A stretch of DNA of 64,000 nt from Morella rubra (taxonomy: Eukaryota > Streptophyta > Magnoliopsida > Fagales > Myricaceae), in contig CM025854.1 of NCBI GenBank assembly GCA_003952965.2, positions 5,472,812 through 5,536,811 of the forward strand, written 5' to 3'. Under the pieces are notes generated by a model. That model saw only the letters and a list, made by a program, of their open reading frames with translations. It was not told the DNA's origin and searched no databases. Shown one piece after another: positions 34,755-47,495 of this stretch. The translations under genes were made by a program, and so were the position numbers. Positions within the stretch are counted from its first letter, which is position 1. Each line of letters opens with the position of its first letter.

Positions 34755-35367
34755 TTAATGGAAAAGAAAGATACAGACCCAATTCCAGCAATTCGAGATG
34801 GCGAATTTCCGGGTTCTCAGTCCATAAGAATCTTCGATGCCTTCCCCAGCTCCCTCCCCGCTATTTGAATCTAGATTCCCCTAATAACGATGCTAACAAC
34901 TTTCCTGGGCTCCGGTGATGAGCTGTACAACACAAATGGGCCTCAACCAACAACAATGCAATAAAATAAGAATGAAATGAATGACTCAGCCCATGCCCAA
35001 CTAAAAAGACACACACAACCTAGTAAAGTAGGCTCTATTCCACACTTCACTAGAATGTGGCTGCTTCAATACCAAAAGGCAATGTTGAAAATAAGAATGC
35101 ACTGCAAGAACAAAAAATAGACAACACATACCTTAGTAAAAATACTCACACAACCATCAAGTAGACTTGCGCCATCACTTCACATTGCTTCCAGCAGGTT
35201 GGCATTCACGCATTAATTGGCAATAGCATATTACAAAATACGTTCATGCTTATGTATTTTTCACAAAAGTTTACCAATGACAAAAATTTGAAGTGCTGTG
35301 CAGTTGTAATTGAAGCGCGCACCCTGCATCAATCATCATCTCGGCTTGTTTGGTTTCAGTTTTGCTG
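34755..35367. other. 3' flank of the ABCB gene
   Basis: No gene seen. The stretch nearest 35367 should hold the transporter's 3' UTR. No clear polyadenylation signal stands out. Confidence 0.5.
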
Positions 35368-38300
35368 TTATCGCTGTTGCTGTTGCTGTATGTTGATCAG
35401 TTTATAGTATGCTCCACTCTTGCTTTCTATCAGTGACGAATGAGTCCCTTGCTCTATTATCTTCCCATCCTGTAAAACTGATATTTGGTCTGCATGTTTT
35501 ATTGTTGACAACCTATGCGCTACCATGACTGTGGTTCGGTTCTTCATCAATCTGTCCAGAGCATGTTGGACCACACGTTCTGCCTCCACATCCAGAGCGC
35601 TAGTGGCTTCATCTAGTAACAAGATTTCAGGGTTCTTGAGAATTGCTCTAGCAATGGCGACCCTTTGTCTCTGCCCACCAGACAGTTGCACTCCTCGTTC
35701 ACCAACTTTAGTAGAGTAGCCCTCAGGAAGTGAGCTGATAAAACTATGAGCATTAGCAAGCTTAGACGCTTCAATTACTTCAGCTTCAGAGCATCCTTCT
35801 TTTCCGTAAACGATGTTCTCATATATGGATGTGGCAAAAAGAGCTGGTTCTTGTTGGACTAGGCCAATGTGTTTCCTAAGAGATTTGAGCTTGAGTTTCT
35901 TGATATCTTTCCCTGTGAGAATTCCATGAATGTTGTTAGACAGCCAACCCAGAACTATATATAAAAATTCCCCAGAGAACGTATGGTAAAAATTTTATGC
36001 ACAAGAAAAGTGAAACAGAACATCTCAACCTATCACAATTCGAAGGTGCACACCAACAAAATCGAAGGCAAGCAAACCATGAAGACTCCCAAAAGAGCTG
36101 TTTATATGTTCATAGTTTTGAATTCTCTTTGAAATTCTGTTTTTGACATTATCTGGTTAGCAAAGAAACTTGCATGAAGAGGTTAGTCAAATAGGGTTTT
36201 GTTAGAAAAACAATCAGCTTTTGCCTCAATGCACCTACTGCCTATTTTCTGTCTTTCTTCCCCTAGATGGTCCAAAAGTCTTACCATCTATCATCACTTT
36301 CCCAGCTGTTGGATCGTAGAATCGCAGTATAAGAGAGATGACAGAGCTTTTACCAGAGCCACTTTGCCCTACTAGGGCCACGCTCTGTCCTGCACGAACC
36401 TTTAGATTGAAGTCCTTAAAAATTACAACTTCAGGTCTTGAAGGATAACTGAATTTGATGCCTCTTAGCTCAATTGTTCCCTCCACGGCAGCTAGGTCTT
36501 CTCCGACATCCCCCACTACCTCTGTTTTTCTGTCCATCACATCAAAGACTGATGCAACCATTTGGTTCCCCTTCAAGAGGTCTGGGGCCATTGCTAATGT
36601 CTCACCCATGGCTAATGCTGTTACAATCAGAACCATAAATGATTTCATGACAGATTTGAAGCTTGCAAGCTCCTTCCCCATTAAAACAGAACCATACCTG
36701 AACAAGTCAAACAAGACAAAGCATTGAATCCAATTTAACATTTGCAACCAAGCCACATAGGGTAAAGCAAATAGAGAGACCAAATAATAATTTTACTGTT
36801 ACTGATAACCTTATGCACTACTCTTGCATTTCCTCCTTTCTTGGTGTTTTCTCAGATACGCTTTGCAATCTTAGATCTTCATATGTTTCGAGATCTTATT
36901 GGACACCTTTTTTTGTTTTTGTTTTTTTTTTTCTTTTTCATGTCTTCTTGCACACCTTAAATAGCATCATATACATAGAGAATCTTGAAAAACAAACTTT
37001 TACTGACCAATATTTTTTTGTTCTGACCTACATCTCTCATACAAAAGGTGAAAAGGAATGAAGCTAAAGCCACATACCATAAGGCCAGGCCATACGATGA
37101 GAAGATGAAGAATTGGGATATCCCATAGAATATGCCGGCAATCTGACCACGAGCAAAAGAACGCTTGGATGGCTCAACTAGTTCACTAGCATAAAGGTCA
37201 AGAATCTTTTCCTCCCCACAAAATGCAGCAACAGTTCGGATATTACCCACTGCCTCCCCAGCAAGCATATTAGCTTTCAGATAGGTTTTGCTCAAGTTGC
37301 CCCCATAGCCTTGCATGAAAAGTTTCTGCAACAACAGGTAAGAAGAGCCTATGAATGCAATAGCGCTGAACATCAATTTTTTTTATTATAAGCAATGCTG
37401 AACGTCAATTGGAAGTAAAATAATAGTGGTAGGAAACCTCGCTGATATGACCACTAATAACCAAGGGGTATGTGGCCAAGACAACAAGTGTGATCCTCCA
37501 GTTCAGGATGAAGGCAATGATAAATGAGGCAACAACCAATCCCACATTCTGTAAAAGAATTGTTGTGCGATCCACAACTATAGTCCGTAACAGAGTTGCA
37601 TCGCTCTCCAGACGCGATGACAGCATAGAACTTGTGTTGTTTGTGTCATCAAACCATGCAATCTCATTCCTCAAAATGGCTGCAATTGGATGCCAGACGA
37701 AAAGTTTAAGTACAAATGGGCGAAAAGCAATAAATTCTCTATCTTGATGAAATCAACTTTTATTTTTGTGTAAAGTATTAGGAACCATTTGGACACCAGC
37801 AGAAGAAAGAAACATCAGTTAAGTAGTTCCCCTTTTCATGTGGAAACCTGATTTTTGGCAGCTGCATGAATAAAACTTACCTGAAAACATCTTCTCTCGC
37901 ACACGAAGAGTGAGTCGCTCTCCCATGATTCCAAAACACAGATGCTCAATTGCATGAACTATGACTGTTATAACGGCAGCCCCACAGAACAACAAACTAA
38001 TCTTTTTTACCTCATGACGTGTTGTTTCCCAATCCATGTAATATGCTACAAGTGCTTGAGACACTCCAAGAGCGAAAAGGGGCATCTGAGCTCCAGCAAT
38101 AAACGCACATATTGTGCCGACCACCCCATAAACCAAGTCTGAACCAACCATGGAGTACAGCCTTCTACTAGAAACACGCTGCGCCTTTACATTCTCCCCT
38201 CCATCAGCACCAAGACGTCCCACAGAATCTTTATCAGAACGAAAACTGGCACCAAAGCTCGTGGTTGTTCGCGAGAGTTCTCGTGAGTACCTTATGCTAC

Positions 38301-41300
38301 AAATAAGTTATTGTAATTAATAATTATTATTAGGTTCAAAAGTTAAAACATAAAAGCAGAACACAGAGTATGGCATTAAACATTAAAATGTTTGATAGTG
38401 ACATCTTCATCTCGACCTTTAATTATTGGGCAACCTGTTTTTGTCGATGGTATTTTTGGCACTACTCTCCTCCTAAACGTTGTATGTATGAAGAAAAACA
38501 GATATATTTTCCGAGGTGCGCATAGGGGAAGTCGGAGGTGTGTGGTGACAAGTGACAACCCTGTGTCAGAGTAACTGCTACTTGCATCCTATTGCAACTC
38601 CTTTTTTTCTTTGCTGCATCCTATTGCAACTACAAAGGAGGATGTTTTCTATAGCATGTCACCAATAGTCGAGCTGGGAACCCAAATGATGGTATTGCAA
38701 TATCAGGAAAAGAAAATACCTTGGCTATGGTGCTTGTAATTCGAGTTGTTTAACGTTATAGAACAAAGTTGCCGCAGCATTATAGAGTAAGTAAAGTACC
38801 TTGGCGGCCGTCCCAAGGAAGGACCCAATGAGGGGTGGCGTTGCAGAGAACCTGCCTCCTGGAGTTGAATTAGTGATGAGTAGGCACTACCTGGGTTTGA
38901 AATCAGCTCCTCATAGTTCCCCGTTTCTACTATCCTTCCTTCTTGTACAACCGCGATCACATCTGCATTTCTAATGGTAGAAAGGCGATGGGCTACGATT
39001 ACAGTTGTTCGCCCGACCATGACACGATCTAGTGCCTCCTGTACACTCTTCTCTGACTCAGAATCCAGTGCACTTGTAGCTTCATCAAGCAAGAGGATCG
39101 ACGGGTTCTTCAAAATTGCGCGCGATATTGCTATCCTTTGCTTTTGTCCCCCTGATAGTTGAATTCCTCGCTCGCCAACCTGCAAAAGAATGGGCACACG
39201 TGATATTAATCAGTGTACTACGTCGTCGCTGTTGAGTGAAAATCTTTTTGCTATTTATTTTCTCCGACCAATTTTAGCGACTACGTAGCCTTTTTCTCAT
39301 TTGTTTTAATGATTAGATCTTCACCTGAAGATACAGATCATAGATCTCTGGGACTACTTTTGGGCATAATTTAACGAAAGTAATAAAATGATATAATTTT
39401 CGCCTGTCAGCAAAACAAATAGAGATAGGGTACCTGAGTCTCAAATCTATCTGGGAGGTTGTTTATAAATGAGAGAGCCTCTGAAAGTTTAGCTGCACGT
39501 GTAATCTCTTCAACGGCGGCATCTTCTTTCCCATAGAGTATGTTCTCCCTGATGCTCGTAGCAAAAAGGGCAGGCTCCTGATTTACCAAGCCAATTTGCT
39601 GCCTTTGCCACTTCAGGTCAAGCTCTCTGGTATCGTGCCCATCTAATAGTATTGCTCCAGAAAGTGGCTCATAGAATCGTTCAATCAAAGATATGACCGT
39701 GCTCTTCCCAGACCCACTTCCTCCGACAAGAGCTAAAATCTTTCCAGGAGCGATATCGAGGCACAGCTTATTGAAGATAACTACATCAGGACGAGATGGG
39801 TAACTAAAAGACACATTCTGAAACTGAAGGTGGCCCTCTATTTTGTCCAGTTTACGCCCCGTCTTGGAGCTCTTCCTGCTCAAGTTGTCCCTCTCTATCA
39901 TCTCAAAAATGGGATAGGCAGCAGCCTTCGCTCGGATGAAAGCAGTGATATCTGGGGCTGCCTGCCCTAGTGACCTGAGAAGCAATAGAAGTAGATACAC
40001 GCTTATTGTTTCAAGGAGTTCTGATACCAAACTTTGGATAAGAAGTTAAATGATCACCATATAATAAGCTTACAACCACTTTCCAGAATCGAGAAATATA
40101 GTTCTAAGATACTACGTGCAAATTATAAACTGGTATTGTAACGAGCAGCCGTTCAGTGTCCAGGGATCCTGTCACCATACGTACAGGAAACTCCACTATT
40201 ATAGCTTCCATCGTGAGCCAGGGATCTCAAGTCTCAGTCATACTCTATCATATATAGAAATACAAGGTAAGATGCAGTATTTGATACCAAGCCACATAGG
40301 GTTAGGCGGCAAAATGCATAGAACTAATAACATTGAGCATAGTGGTGAAGGGTTCCTGCAATTGGATGCAAGTAAAATAACAGAAGGAAAGTCTTCACGT
40401 ACAGGCCAGCAATAACCACATTGAGCATAGTGGTGAAGGATTCCCCGCCGTTTGAGATATTCTTGTGAACAACAATGCTAGTAAACCAAACAAGCAATGC
40501 CCATGATAGAAAAAGGACACAGTGCATGGAGCCTAGTCCTAGCCCTTTAGCTAATCCTCCTTTTTTCCCATACTTGTACGTATTCATGAGAGCAGTCTTA
40601 TATGACCTCACTGCTCTCTCTTCTGCGGCAAATGCTTGCACTGTTCTAACGTTCCCAATCACCTGAGGGTCACACAATATCAAAGAGAGATCAGAGTCTT
40701 TTTGTGCGAAATTTCGAATTGGTTAAATTCTGCCATGACCTTTGGAAAAAAAAAAAACAGAACCTAGATTGTGGATTTCACTACTTTAAATTCTACATTA
40801 TTGGAATATGAACACGAAAGAGTCACTGTACTGACCTCTTCAGCAATCTCACCGGCCTTGACATAGGATTTTCGAACTCTGGCAATGAGACCAGTTGCCA
40901 CCCAAGCATAGAGGCCGCCAGCAATTGCAATTAAGGGAACTATAGAGAGTGTTACCAGAGTGATTTGCCAGACTCTAGCAAATCCAATAATGAAGCCTGC
41001 TAGAAACCTGCTAATGTAGTGTATGAAGTTCCCAACCTGCATCACCAATCAACGTTTGAACTCAAAAGAAGAGGGTCGGATAAGAGGAAAAAAAAAAAGG
41101 TTGATTATTTGGTATTAATTGTAACACAAACTGTACGTCGAATTTGCACTAATAACAATACTGATTGCAATAAAAGCATGCAGATTCTAGTTATTAAGAT
41201 TCCAAACAATCTCTATATATATTTTGATTGGAATTAGCAGTTTAGTCGAGCACCATGGGAAAATAATCTTGATTATTGAATAAAATTATGAATTTCTGAG

Positions 41301-43540
41301 CCAATAATATTAATGTGATCAACAATATTAATCAATGTCAAGAATTGACATGAGTCGGTCGGATATTCTACCAATCAAAACTTTTGATGTAGCAGTTGTA
41401 CTTGGAGAGGAAAATATGACTGTTGACAAATATTTTCTAGTCATGCTCTGTTTGGATGGCAAAAAAAATTTTACACAATCATTTTTTTATAAATTCCAGT
41501 AACTTTTTAAAAATTGCAATATATTTTTACAAATTCTAAATCCTTTTTCACCAATTTCAAAAAGAGTATATACTATTTTTAATATAAATAAATAAATACC
41601 AATAAATGTGAGGTCCATCGATCATCTAGTTAATTTTAGCTAATCATGGAAAAATAAGTAAAATACATACGTAGTAGTATTAACCCACGAACAAGGCAAA
41701 TGATTCATCCTCAAAACATTGTTGTTTGCTAATTCATACTTCAAATTAATCTGCAATACGTAAAATATTTCCCCTTGGAAAATGATTTCGGCTGCTTTCA
41801 AAGTAAACTCATTTAAGGGAAAAACGTGTAACCCACAAACGCGCGATGACCTCATGCAGGTACGTTGTCTGTAACAGCTCTGATTTTATCTTTCATTAAA
41901 TTATTAATTTTCCCAGCTATCCTGCAGGCTAGCTGGCAAAAACTACCGCAACTAACCCAACAAACTTATAAATGACACCGCTCTTGCATTTACTCCAAAT
42001 TGGCAGCATGCAGCAGCAGATACATGACACAGGCTGGTCAGAGCAATTCCCTGAAGGAGTACTCAACCCATGTGGCACTCACTAGTCACTAATAATATTA
42101 CCCAATAAGTATCTCGACTTGTTCAGAAATGGATGCATGAATAAAAGTAAAACTTCTCCGAATCAAGAAAAATAAGAAAAGATTTTATCTGCATAGAGAT
42201 ATTTCGGACCAAAATAAAAAAAGAAATGAAATAAAATTATAGGTAGATTAAAGGTGACTTTATAATGCCGGTGTGCCGTTTCAGTCATTTATTTGTAGTA
42301 CTCTTTATTAAAGGCCTACAAATTAAGCCCATTAAAGCCACGGCCTATATATAGTACTTGTGTTAGTCATTAGGGGGGGACTAACCGAGGGGAAAAATAA
42401 AGACGTTATTCAATGCACCACCAGTATATTTAGAAAAAAAAAATTGCACCACCAGTACAATTCAAAACCCCATCTTATATATATATATAAATATAGAATG
42501 CACCACCAGTAACCTGAAACTGGGTTTGATAAATTGAAGGGAAAATTAACCTGATTTGAGGGCCTAGCTAGAGATTAATGGGCAAGAATTTATTACCATG
42601 CCATTTTCTTAACCCAAGCTGAAAAATACCGAAGAAATTAAAAGAAAAGCATTAACGGCTTACCTTCTCAGAGAGGGCATCTTGAACAACAAGAATGTCA
42701 CTTGTAATTGCAGCTATCACCTCTCCGGTGGAAGCTTCAGTGTCAAAGACACTAATATCTTGATTCAACATGGACCTCAAATATGCCATCCTCATCTTTG
42801 CCGCTTGCCTTTCCCCGGTATGCATCCAACAAGCCACCTCTTTTTTCATCATTCCCATGGTGATCAGAGAGTTTGAATTAAAAATTTTACAATCAAAGAA
42901 ATTAATACGGTAGAAGATGTTTCACATGTGTGAAGTAAGAAGAATAAATAACTGTTTAAATAAATGAAGAATTTATTTATTTCATACCTGTCCATGAGGA
43001 AAACAATATAGCTACGCTGAGATACACGAAATCCAGTGAGTACTGCACAAACAACCGTTGAAATAAAATTAGTCTGTCTAGAAATATATTATATAATAAA
43101 TATATACTCTGCACTACTCCATCGATCTCAACCAATTAATCAGTATTTGGAAGGCCAAGGAAACCCAGAAACCCTTTCGTGGAAAAGCAGATAGAATATT
43201 ATTGTCCCTATTGATGCATGCAGATCACTCAGGTAATGTTTCAAAACCAGATAGCATGCATACATACCTTCGCAACCCTGTGGGAAGCTTCTTTGGGGAA
43301 GAGATAAGCCATTCCAATAACATTTATCAACTTCCCGAAGAAAATAAAGAATACAGGTACAGAAGCTCCATGAACACATGCACCGACCGATCCGATTGCC
43401 ATCAGAATGTAATCATACGAGTCCGCAAATGCGAATAGTTTTAGCAGCGGGACTTTGCGCTGGTTTTTTCCCTTTCCTTTCTTCTTTTTCTTCATATCAT
43501 CAGCATCGATTTTGCCGGAAAATGAACCTGGGTCTGCCAT
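35368..43540 (-). CDS. ABCB2: ABCB (MDR/P-glycoprotein) full-size ABC transporter, 12 exons, intact
   Basis: ATP-driven membrane exporter of the plant B subfamily; closest by memory to Arabidopsis ABCB2/ABCB10, transported substrate unknown. Exons (-): 43540-43268, 43042-42988, 42839-42664, 41036-40836, 40662-40403, 39974-39434, 39179-38800, 38290-37881, 37679-37438, 37325-37078, 36697-36285, 35912-35368. All introns are GT-AG; the exons sum to 3744 bases, 1247 codons plus TAA, with no break. Order is TMD1-NBD1-TMD2-NBD2. NBD1 has Walker [10 protein letters not shown] (about 406), signature LSGGQ (about 510) and [14 protein letters not shown]2 has GQSGSGKSS (about 1039), LSGGQ (about 1144) and [11 protein letters not shown]. 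The N terminus ([10 protein letters not shown], then KKKKKGKGK) is cytosolic. Intron 3 is the longest at about 1.6 kb. No plastid or mitochondrial leader, so plasma-membrane or other endomembrane location is inferred. Confidence 0.95.
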
Positions 43541-43850
43541 TCTTGCCTCAAGAAATAGCTAAAAAAAATGTTTACGAAAGAAAAGAGTGCGTCAAGAATG
43601 ACATGAATATAGGAAGAGCACTGTAAGCTAGAAGATGAGAAGGAATAGAGATCGATGAAGTCCTGCTACAGGACAATAATAAGAGGAGGATAGAAAGGTG
43701 GGGAGTTGGGGAGTTGGATAGAACATTAAATTACACGAAGAAAGAATAACAAGAAAAAGTGGGAAGGAAACTGTTAGACAGATCATGCGTCATTAAGACA
43801 CCAAAAAGAATAACAGAAAAAAAAAATGAAGAAGAAAGAAAGAGGATGAA
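43541..43850. other. 5' flank of the ABCB gene
   Basis: Purine-rich leader-like DNA with many gaa/aga runs, probably the 5' UTR and proximal promoter. No unambiguous TATA box. A copia-type LTR begins within about 320 bases of the ATG and may lie in the promoter. Confidence 0.5.
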
Positions 43851-43854
43851 AGTA

Positions 43855-45340
43855 CGTTTAGACCCTAAACTATATCTAGAGGGGGTGAATAGGTATAATA
43901 AAAAATTATCTACTCTTTATATAGATCACAGAAAAGTAAAATCAATTAACAAACAGTCAATCAACTATTTTCTGAGACTGAACAGCAGAAACTTACAAAG
44001 CCAAGCACATATTTCAGCAAATGAAAATAGCTAGATAATCACAATCTATTGACAATAGTAGAGTGGCAGCAACAAGATATGATCAGTAAATATAACCTCA
44101 AACTAAGTATGACTCACAGCAACTAATCAATCAAGAAACACTGTGATTTTCAGCAACAATACCAACACAAAATATGCAGATTTTTCCTACCCTATAAAAC
44201 GCAACACTATAGTAAAGATTTCAGCAACACAATAATTAAAGCAAGATTGTTAACAGCACTACTAATGAATCAAGACTTAGGTTATTCAATCAACAACACA
44301 ATCATCAAGATTCCAACAACATTCAACTCACAAACCCAATCCAAAACAAGTGACTTAGATCAATTATCAAGATCAACCAACAGCAACCAATATGCTTGTA
44401 AAAGATCACGTCTATAGCACTTTAGATATGCAAAATGGTAATCACAATATGAGTTAGTTAAATCAAGATTTAAGATAAACAAGAACTAGAATCAACACCA
44501 AGATTTTTGTTGACGAAGTGAAAAATCACTTGAGGATATTTTCCCCAAGAGAAAAAAACACTCCAGGTGTGCGAAGGCCACACCAGTCGATCCACTATAT
44601 GCTTGAAAACTTTACACAAAGGTGATCAATATGAAAATCCTTTTCATTTCCCAGATCCCCAATACTTCCGTAAAGCCTCCCAAGATAAGCTTCTCTTAGG
44701 ACGGTGCCCAGCACCAATTTCTTTGACCAGCAACTCTGATCAGCAATAGTGGACGTCGACGAACTCCTCAACCCTTCGATTCTTCCTCAGAAAACACTTG
44801 GCAGCAACCAGTCTTGATCAACTTCTCAAGATTCGTCTTCGCAATGTCACGATCCAATCAACACTCGAGTGGGAACGAGAGACCCAACGATCAATGATCT
44901 ACACCACTCAAAACCTTCCACCAAAGGGAAGCAAATCAACTCTCACAGTAAGGTGCAATCAGATCTTATTTCCGCAGGTAGAGAGAAATTCGGGATTTTT
45001 CGATAAAGAGGAGTTTTTGAAGTTCTTTCGGTCAAGGTACGTGAATCCTCTTGGTGAATGACGTAAAATCTTTTTCCCAGGTTCTAGTCTGTTTTTGTGA
45101 GGGTATCTTGGTAAAAACAAGTTAGATTTACTGTTGGACGTCTTTTCTGGAAGGGGTATATGAAGGCCATAGAAACTCGCCAGGCTGACCCAAGGCTAAC
45201 CCAGATAACCGAAAAACTGCCTTACAGCTCAGCATCTATTTCCAATTGTTCCAGAAGCCACAGCACCTTCCAGCCACTTTCTATTCAGCTCCACGTCATT
45301 CCTGAATTAATCAAGTTGCTGCAACAATTCTAAAATGAAA
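43855..45340 (-). mobile_element. Ty1/copia LTR in the ABCB upstream region
   Basis: Read leftward, it ends in ttattatacctattcacccc and ctctagatatagtttagggt, the type of LTR end seen in SIRE-like copia elements (attcaccccctct). It begins near 45340 with cgtggagctgaatagaaagt and has a TATA-like ccttcatatacccc near 45160. The inside has no coding region. Exact ends and target duplication were not found. Confidence 0.55.
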
Positions 45341-46007
45341 AAAATACATTTAATAAAAGACTGTTTTGACCATGAGAAAACTGCCAATTTACATAACACT
45401 TTCAGAGGAGAATTCGAGCTGGGTTATTGGATCCAAGTTAACTCCTAGCTAGTCGACTACTTTAGGAGATAATCTTGTGAGCGACAGTGGTAGGCATATG
45501 TAGCTAGCTAGCTATATGGTGTGATTTTCTCCACCATGCATGGTTGGGGGCAGAGTAGACTGTTCTTGTGAGATTTGAGTATGGAGATAGTTTCTTTGAG
45601 ATTTTCAATTAACTCTCATCTCTCATCTCGCGAAAGCTAGTGTCGGACCTAACAAGCTTTTATGACAACCTCTTTTTTCTTTTGGGTTATCACGGCATCA
45701 TTTTAATGCACCGAGCTAGGTTGGCAGTTGGTTCAAGCTGATGATCGATGTTCTAGTGAGCTTTGGTGCGAAACTTTTTGCCTTAGCAACAACTTACACA
45801 TGTAGGACAAAAAATAAGACATCACAGACAGACAAGGAGCATCGCCCATCAATTAAGTGGAGCCCAAAAGTGAATGATTGCTTTTTGGTCCTTTATTTCA
45901 GAATAATTAATTTGGACATCCTTAGTAGTTGCGAATACGTGTGATATATAATAGATAATCACAGAATGGATCCTTTGAATTACTTCTACGACAGCTGGAA
46001 ACTACAG
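45341..46007. other. Spacer, nothing recognised
   Basis: AT-rich DNA without a gene. Short runs such as tagctagctagctatatgg (near 45500) are low-complexity. Confidence 0.5.
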
Positions 46008-46010
46008 TTA

Positions 46011-46185
46011 CATGGCATTTGGGAACAAAATTTTTAGTAAAATTTTAGGAGTTGGTAAAAAGTGAAGAAAGAGAATGAAAAAGTTGGTAAAAATTGAAAA
46101 ACGTTTGTGAAAAAATGAAGAGAGAGAAATTTTTTAATGATGATAAAATTTTAAGGGTTAAAATTTTGGTTTGCCAAACGCCATG
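46011..46185. mobile_element. Tourist-like MITE (PIF/Harbinger type)
   Basis: Starts catggcatttgggaacaaaa and ends, in reverse, catggcgtttggcaaaccaa, giving terminal inverted repeats of about 35 bp with mismatches. The flanks are tta on both sides (46008-46010, 46186-46188), the 3-bp target duplication of Harbinger elements. 175 bp, AT-rich, non-coding. Confidence 0.75.
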
Positions 46186-46677
46186 TTAATCGATGACCAA
46201 AAGTACTGAAAAACTCCCAAGTAAACGTCATACGCACGCTAGAGTGCAAAAACAGAGAAAGTGTAGGTACAATGGTTAAAAGCATATTTGTCACATGCAA
46301 TGCATGGTTGGTCTAGTGGTCCAGGCGGAAGCAGCAAGGTGAGCCTCAACAATAAGTTCAAAAAAAAAATTATATGTATTGCACTGGTTAAGCCTAGGTC
46401 CGCCCCCTTAGACCCAAGCCCTCAACATCCCAAACCCAGGCACCCAGGCCCCCCTGTCCAACCTGTTTTTTTTTTAAAAAAAAAAATAGCAGAGGGTGAA
46501 ATGGCGCTGCTCCAAAACTCCCGACGCCTAGCCCTCCAGAATCCCGATGCCCAGCCCTCTCTCTCACAACTCTAGCCCTCTGGACGCTGCTCCAGCCTCC
46601 CCCTCCTGCCAGCCTACTAACGCCTCCAGCTAGCCCTCTCTGCCTCTTCGTCCCTTTCTCCTCCATATAACGCCGAA

Positions 46678-46679
<2 letters not shown>

Positions 46680-46709
<30 letters not shown>

Positions 46710-46713
46710 CTCT
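46680..46713. repeat. (CT)n microsatellite
   Basis: A run of about 17 CT units with one interruption (cttctct), in the CT-rich leader-like DNA. Confidence 0.85.
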
Positions 46714-46844
46714 CACAGGCTCACAGCTCTTTTTCTCTCTTCGGCTCTCTCTCTCCAGGTACTCTCACTCAAGTCTCAGAATTGATGAAACAAAAATTGT
46801 GAATCTGTGATATTAATTTTCGATTAAACATATTGTAGAGATTA

Positions 46845-47010
46845 TTTTAATTGTGATATTGTGATGACTGAATAATTGATTAGGTCATGAAATAATTTGT
46901 GAAATTGTTATATTGTGAAATGAAATATTGTGATATGAAATAATTTGTGAAATTGTGATATTGTGATATGAAATAAATGTGTTATTATGATTATGTCATG
47001 AAATAATTTG
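46845..47010. repeat. AT-rich degenerate tandem repeat
   Basis: Repeats of gaaataatttgtgaaattgt and gatattgtgatat occur four or five times with varying spacing. Confidence 0.6.
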
Positions 47011-47356
47011 TAAAATTGTAATTAGATTGATATAAGGGTTGATATTGTGAATGTGATTAGGTTGAAATTGTGGAACGTGAGTTAATGACAAGCACCAGAG
47101 TTCCTGAATTTTATTTTTCCTATTTAGTTATGTTGTTGTGATAACAAGCAGAACCGTGAACCAACAAGTGTTTATCTTATCTAGTGGTTGATTTGGTTTA
47201 TTGAATAAGGAATGACTTTAAAACCTTTAATAGACTAATTTTCTGTTACCTTTTTTTTCCTGTTACATTTGTTTAGCATGGATTCTTACTGCAAATTGTA
47301 CTTCTGAGGCAGAATTGGTGATGAACATGAGATGATTCTCCTTTTTCAATTTCTAG

Positions 47357-47480
47357 GTGTGTCATTCGAGGTTGTGTTCCTAAGAAGATTTTGGTGTATG
47401 CAGCTACTAATGGAGGTGAACTAGAAATGAGAATGTGATGTACGCAGCTACTTATGGAGGTGAACTAGAGGTGAGAATGT
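47357..47480 (+). pseudogene. Isolated, internally duplicated exon of glutathione reductase
   Basis: Right after an acceptor ttctag, the DNA reads [20 protein letters not shown] then ELE. This is the conserved exon of plant glutathione reductase that holds the redox-active cysteine pair (C-x4-C) reduced by FAD. The enzyme regenerates glutathione with NADPH. The tail (gta.gcagctact.atggag, then gtgaactaga) is repeated once more at about 47437-47480, and only the second copy keeps a splice donor (gag|gtgaga). Neither the preceding GxGxxG exon nor later exons are seen nearby, and a solo LTR begins 15 bases downstream. A relic or a transposed exon. Confidence 0.8.
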
Positions 47481-47495
47481 GATCAGTATCAAAAC

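Larger units (their letters stand above)
46189..47356. other. Spacer with CT microsatellite and AT tandem repeats; possible old 5' UTR and intron
   Basis: A GC- and CT-rich stretch (46490-46760) ends ctctctctccag|gtactc, which looks like a 5' UTR exon with a splice donor. AT-rich DNA follows up to the acceptor ttctag at 47351-47356. This could be the leader and first intron of the glutathione reductase relic that follows, but no exon with the N-terminal FAD motif lies between. Inference only. Confidence 0.35.

Noticed and set aside
46290..46480. Possible tRNA-derived SINE (ggttggtctagtggtccagg)
   Set aside because: The first part resembles a pol III A box, but I find no B box at the right distance and no target duplication.
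46288..46666. GC-rich frames on both strands
   Set aside because: Compositional: proline- and arginine-rich frames from GC-rich leader-like DNA, overlapping on opposite strands, with poly-A/T runs inside.
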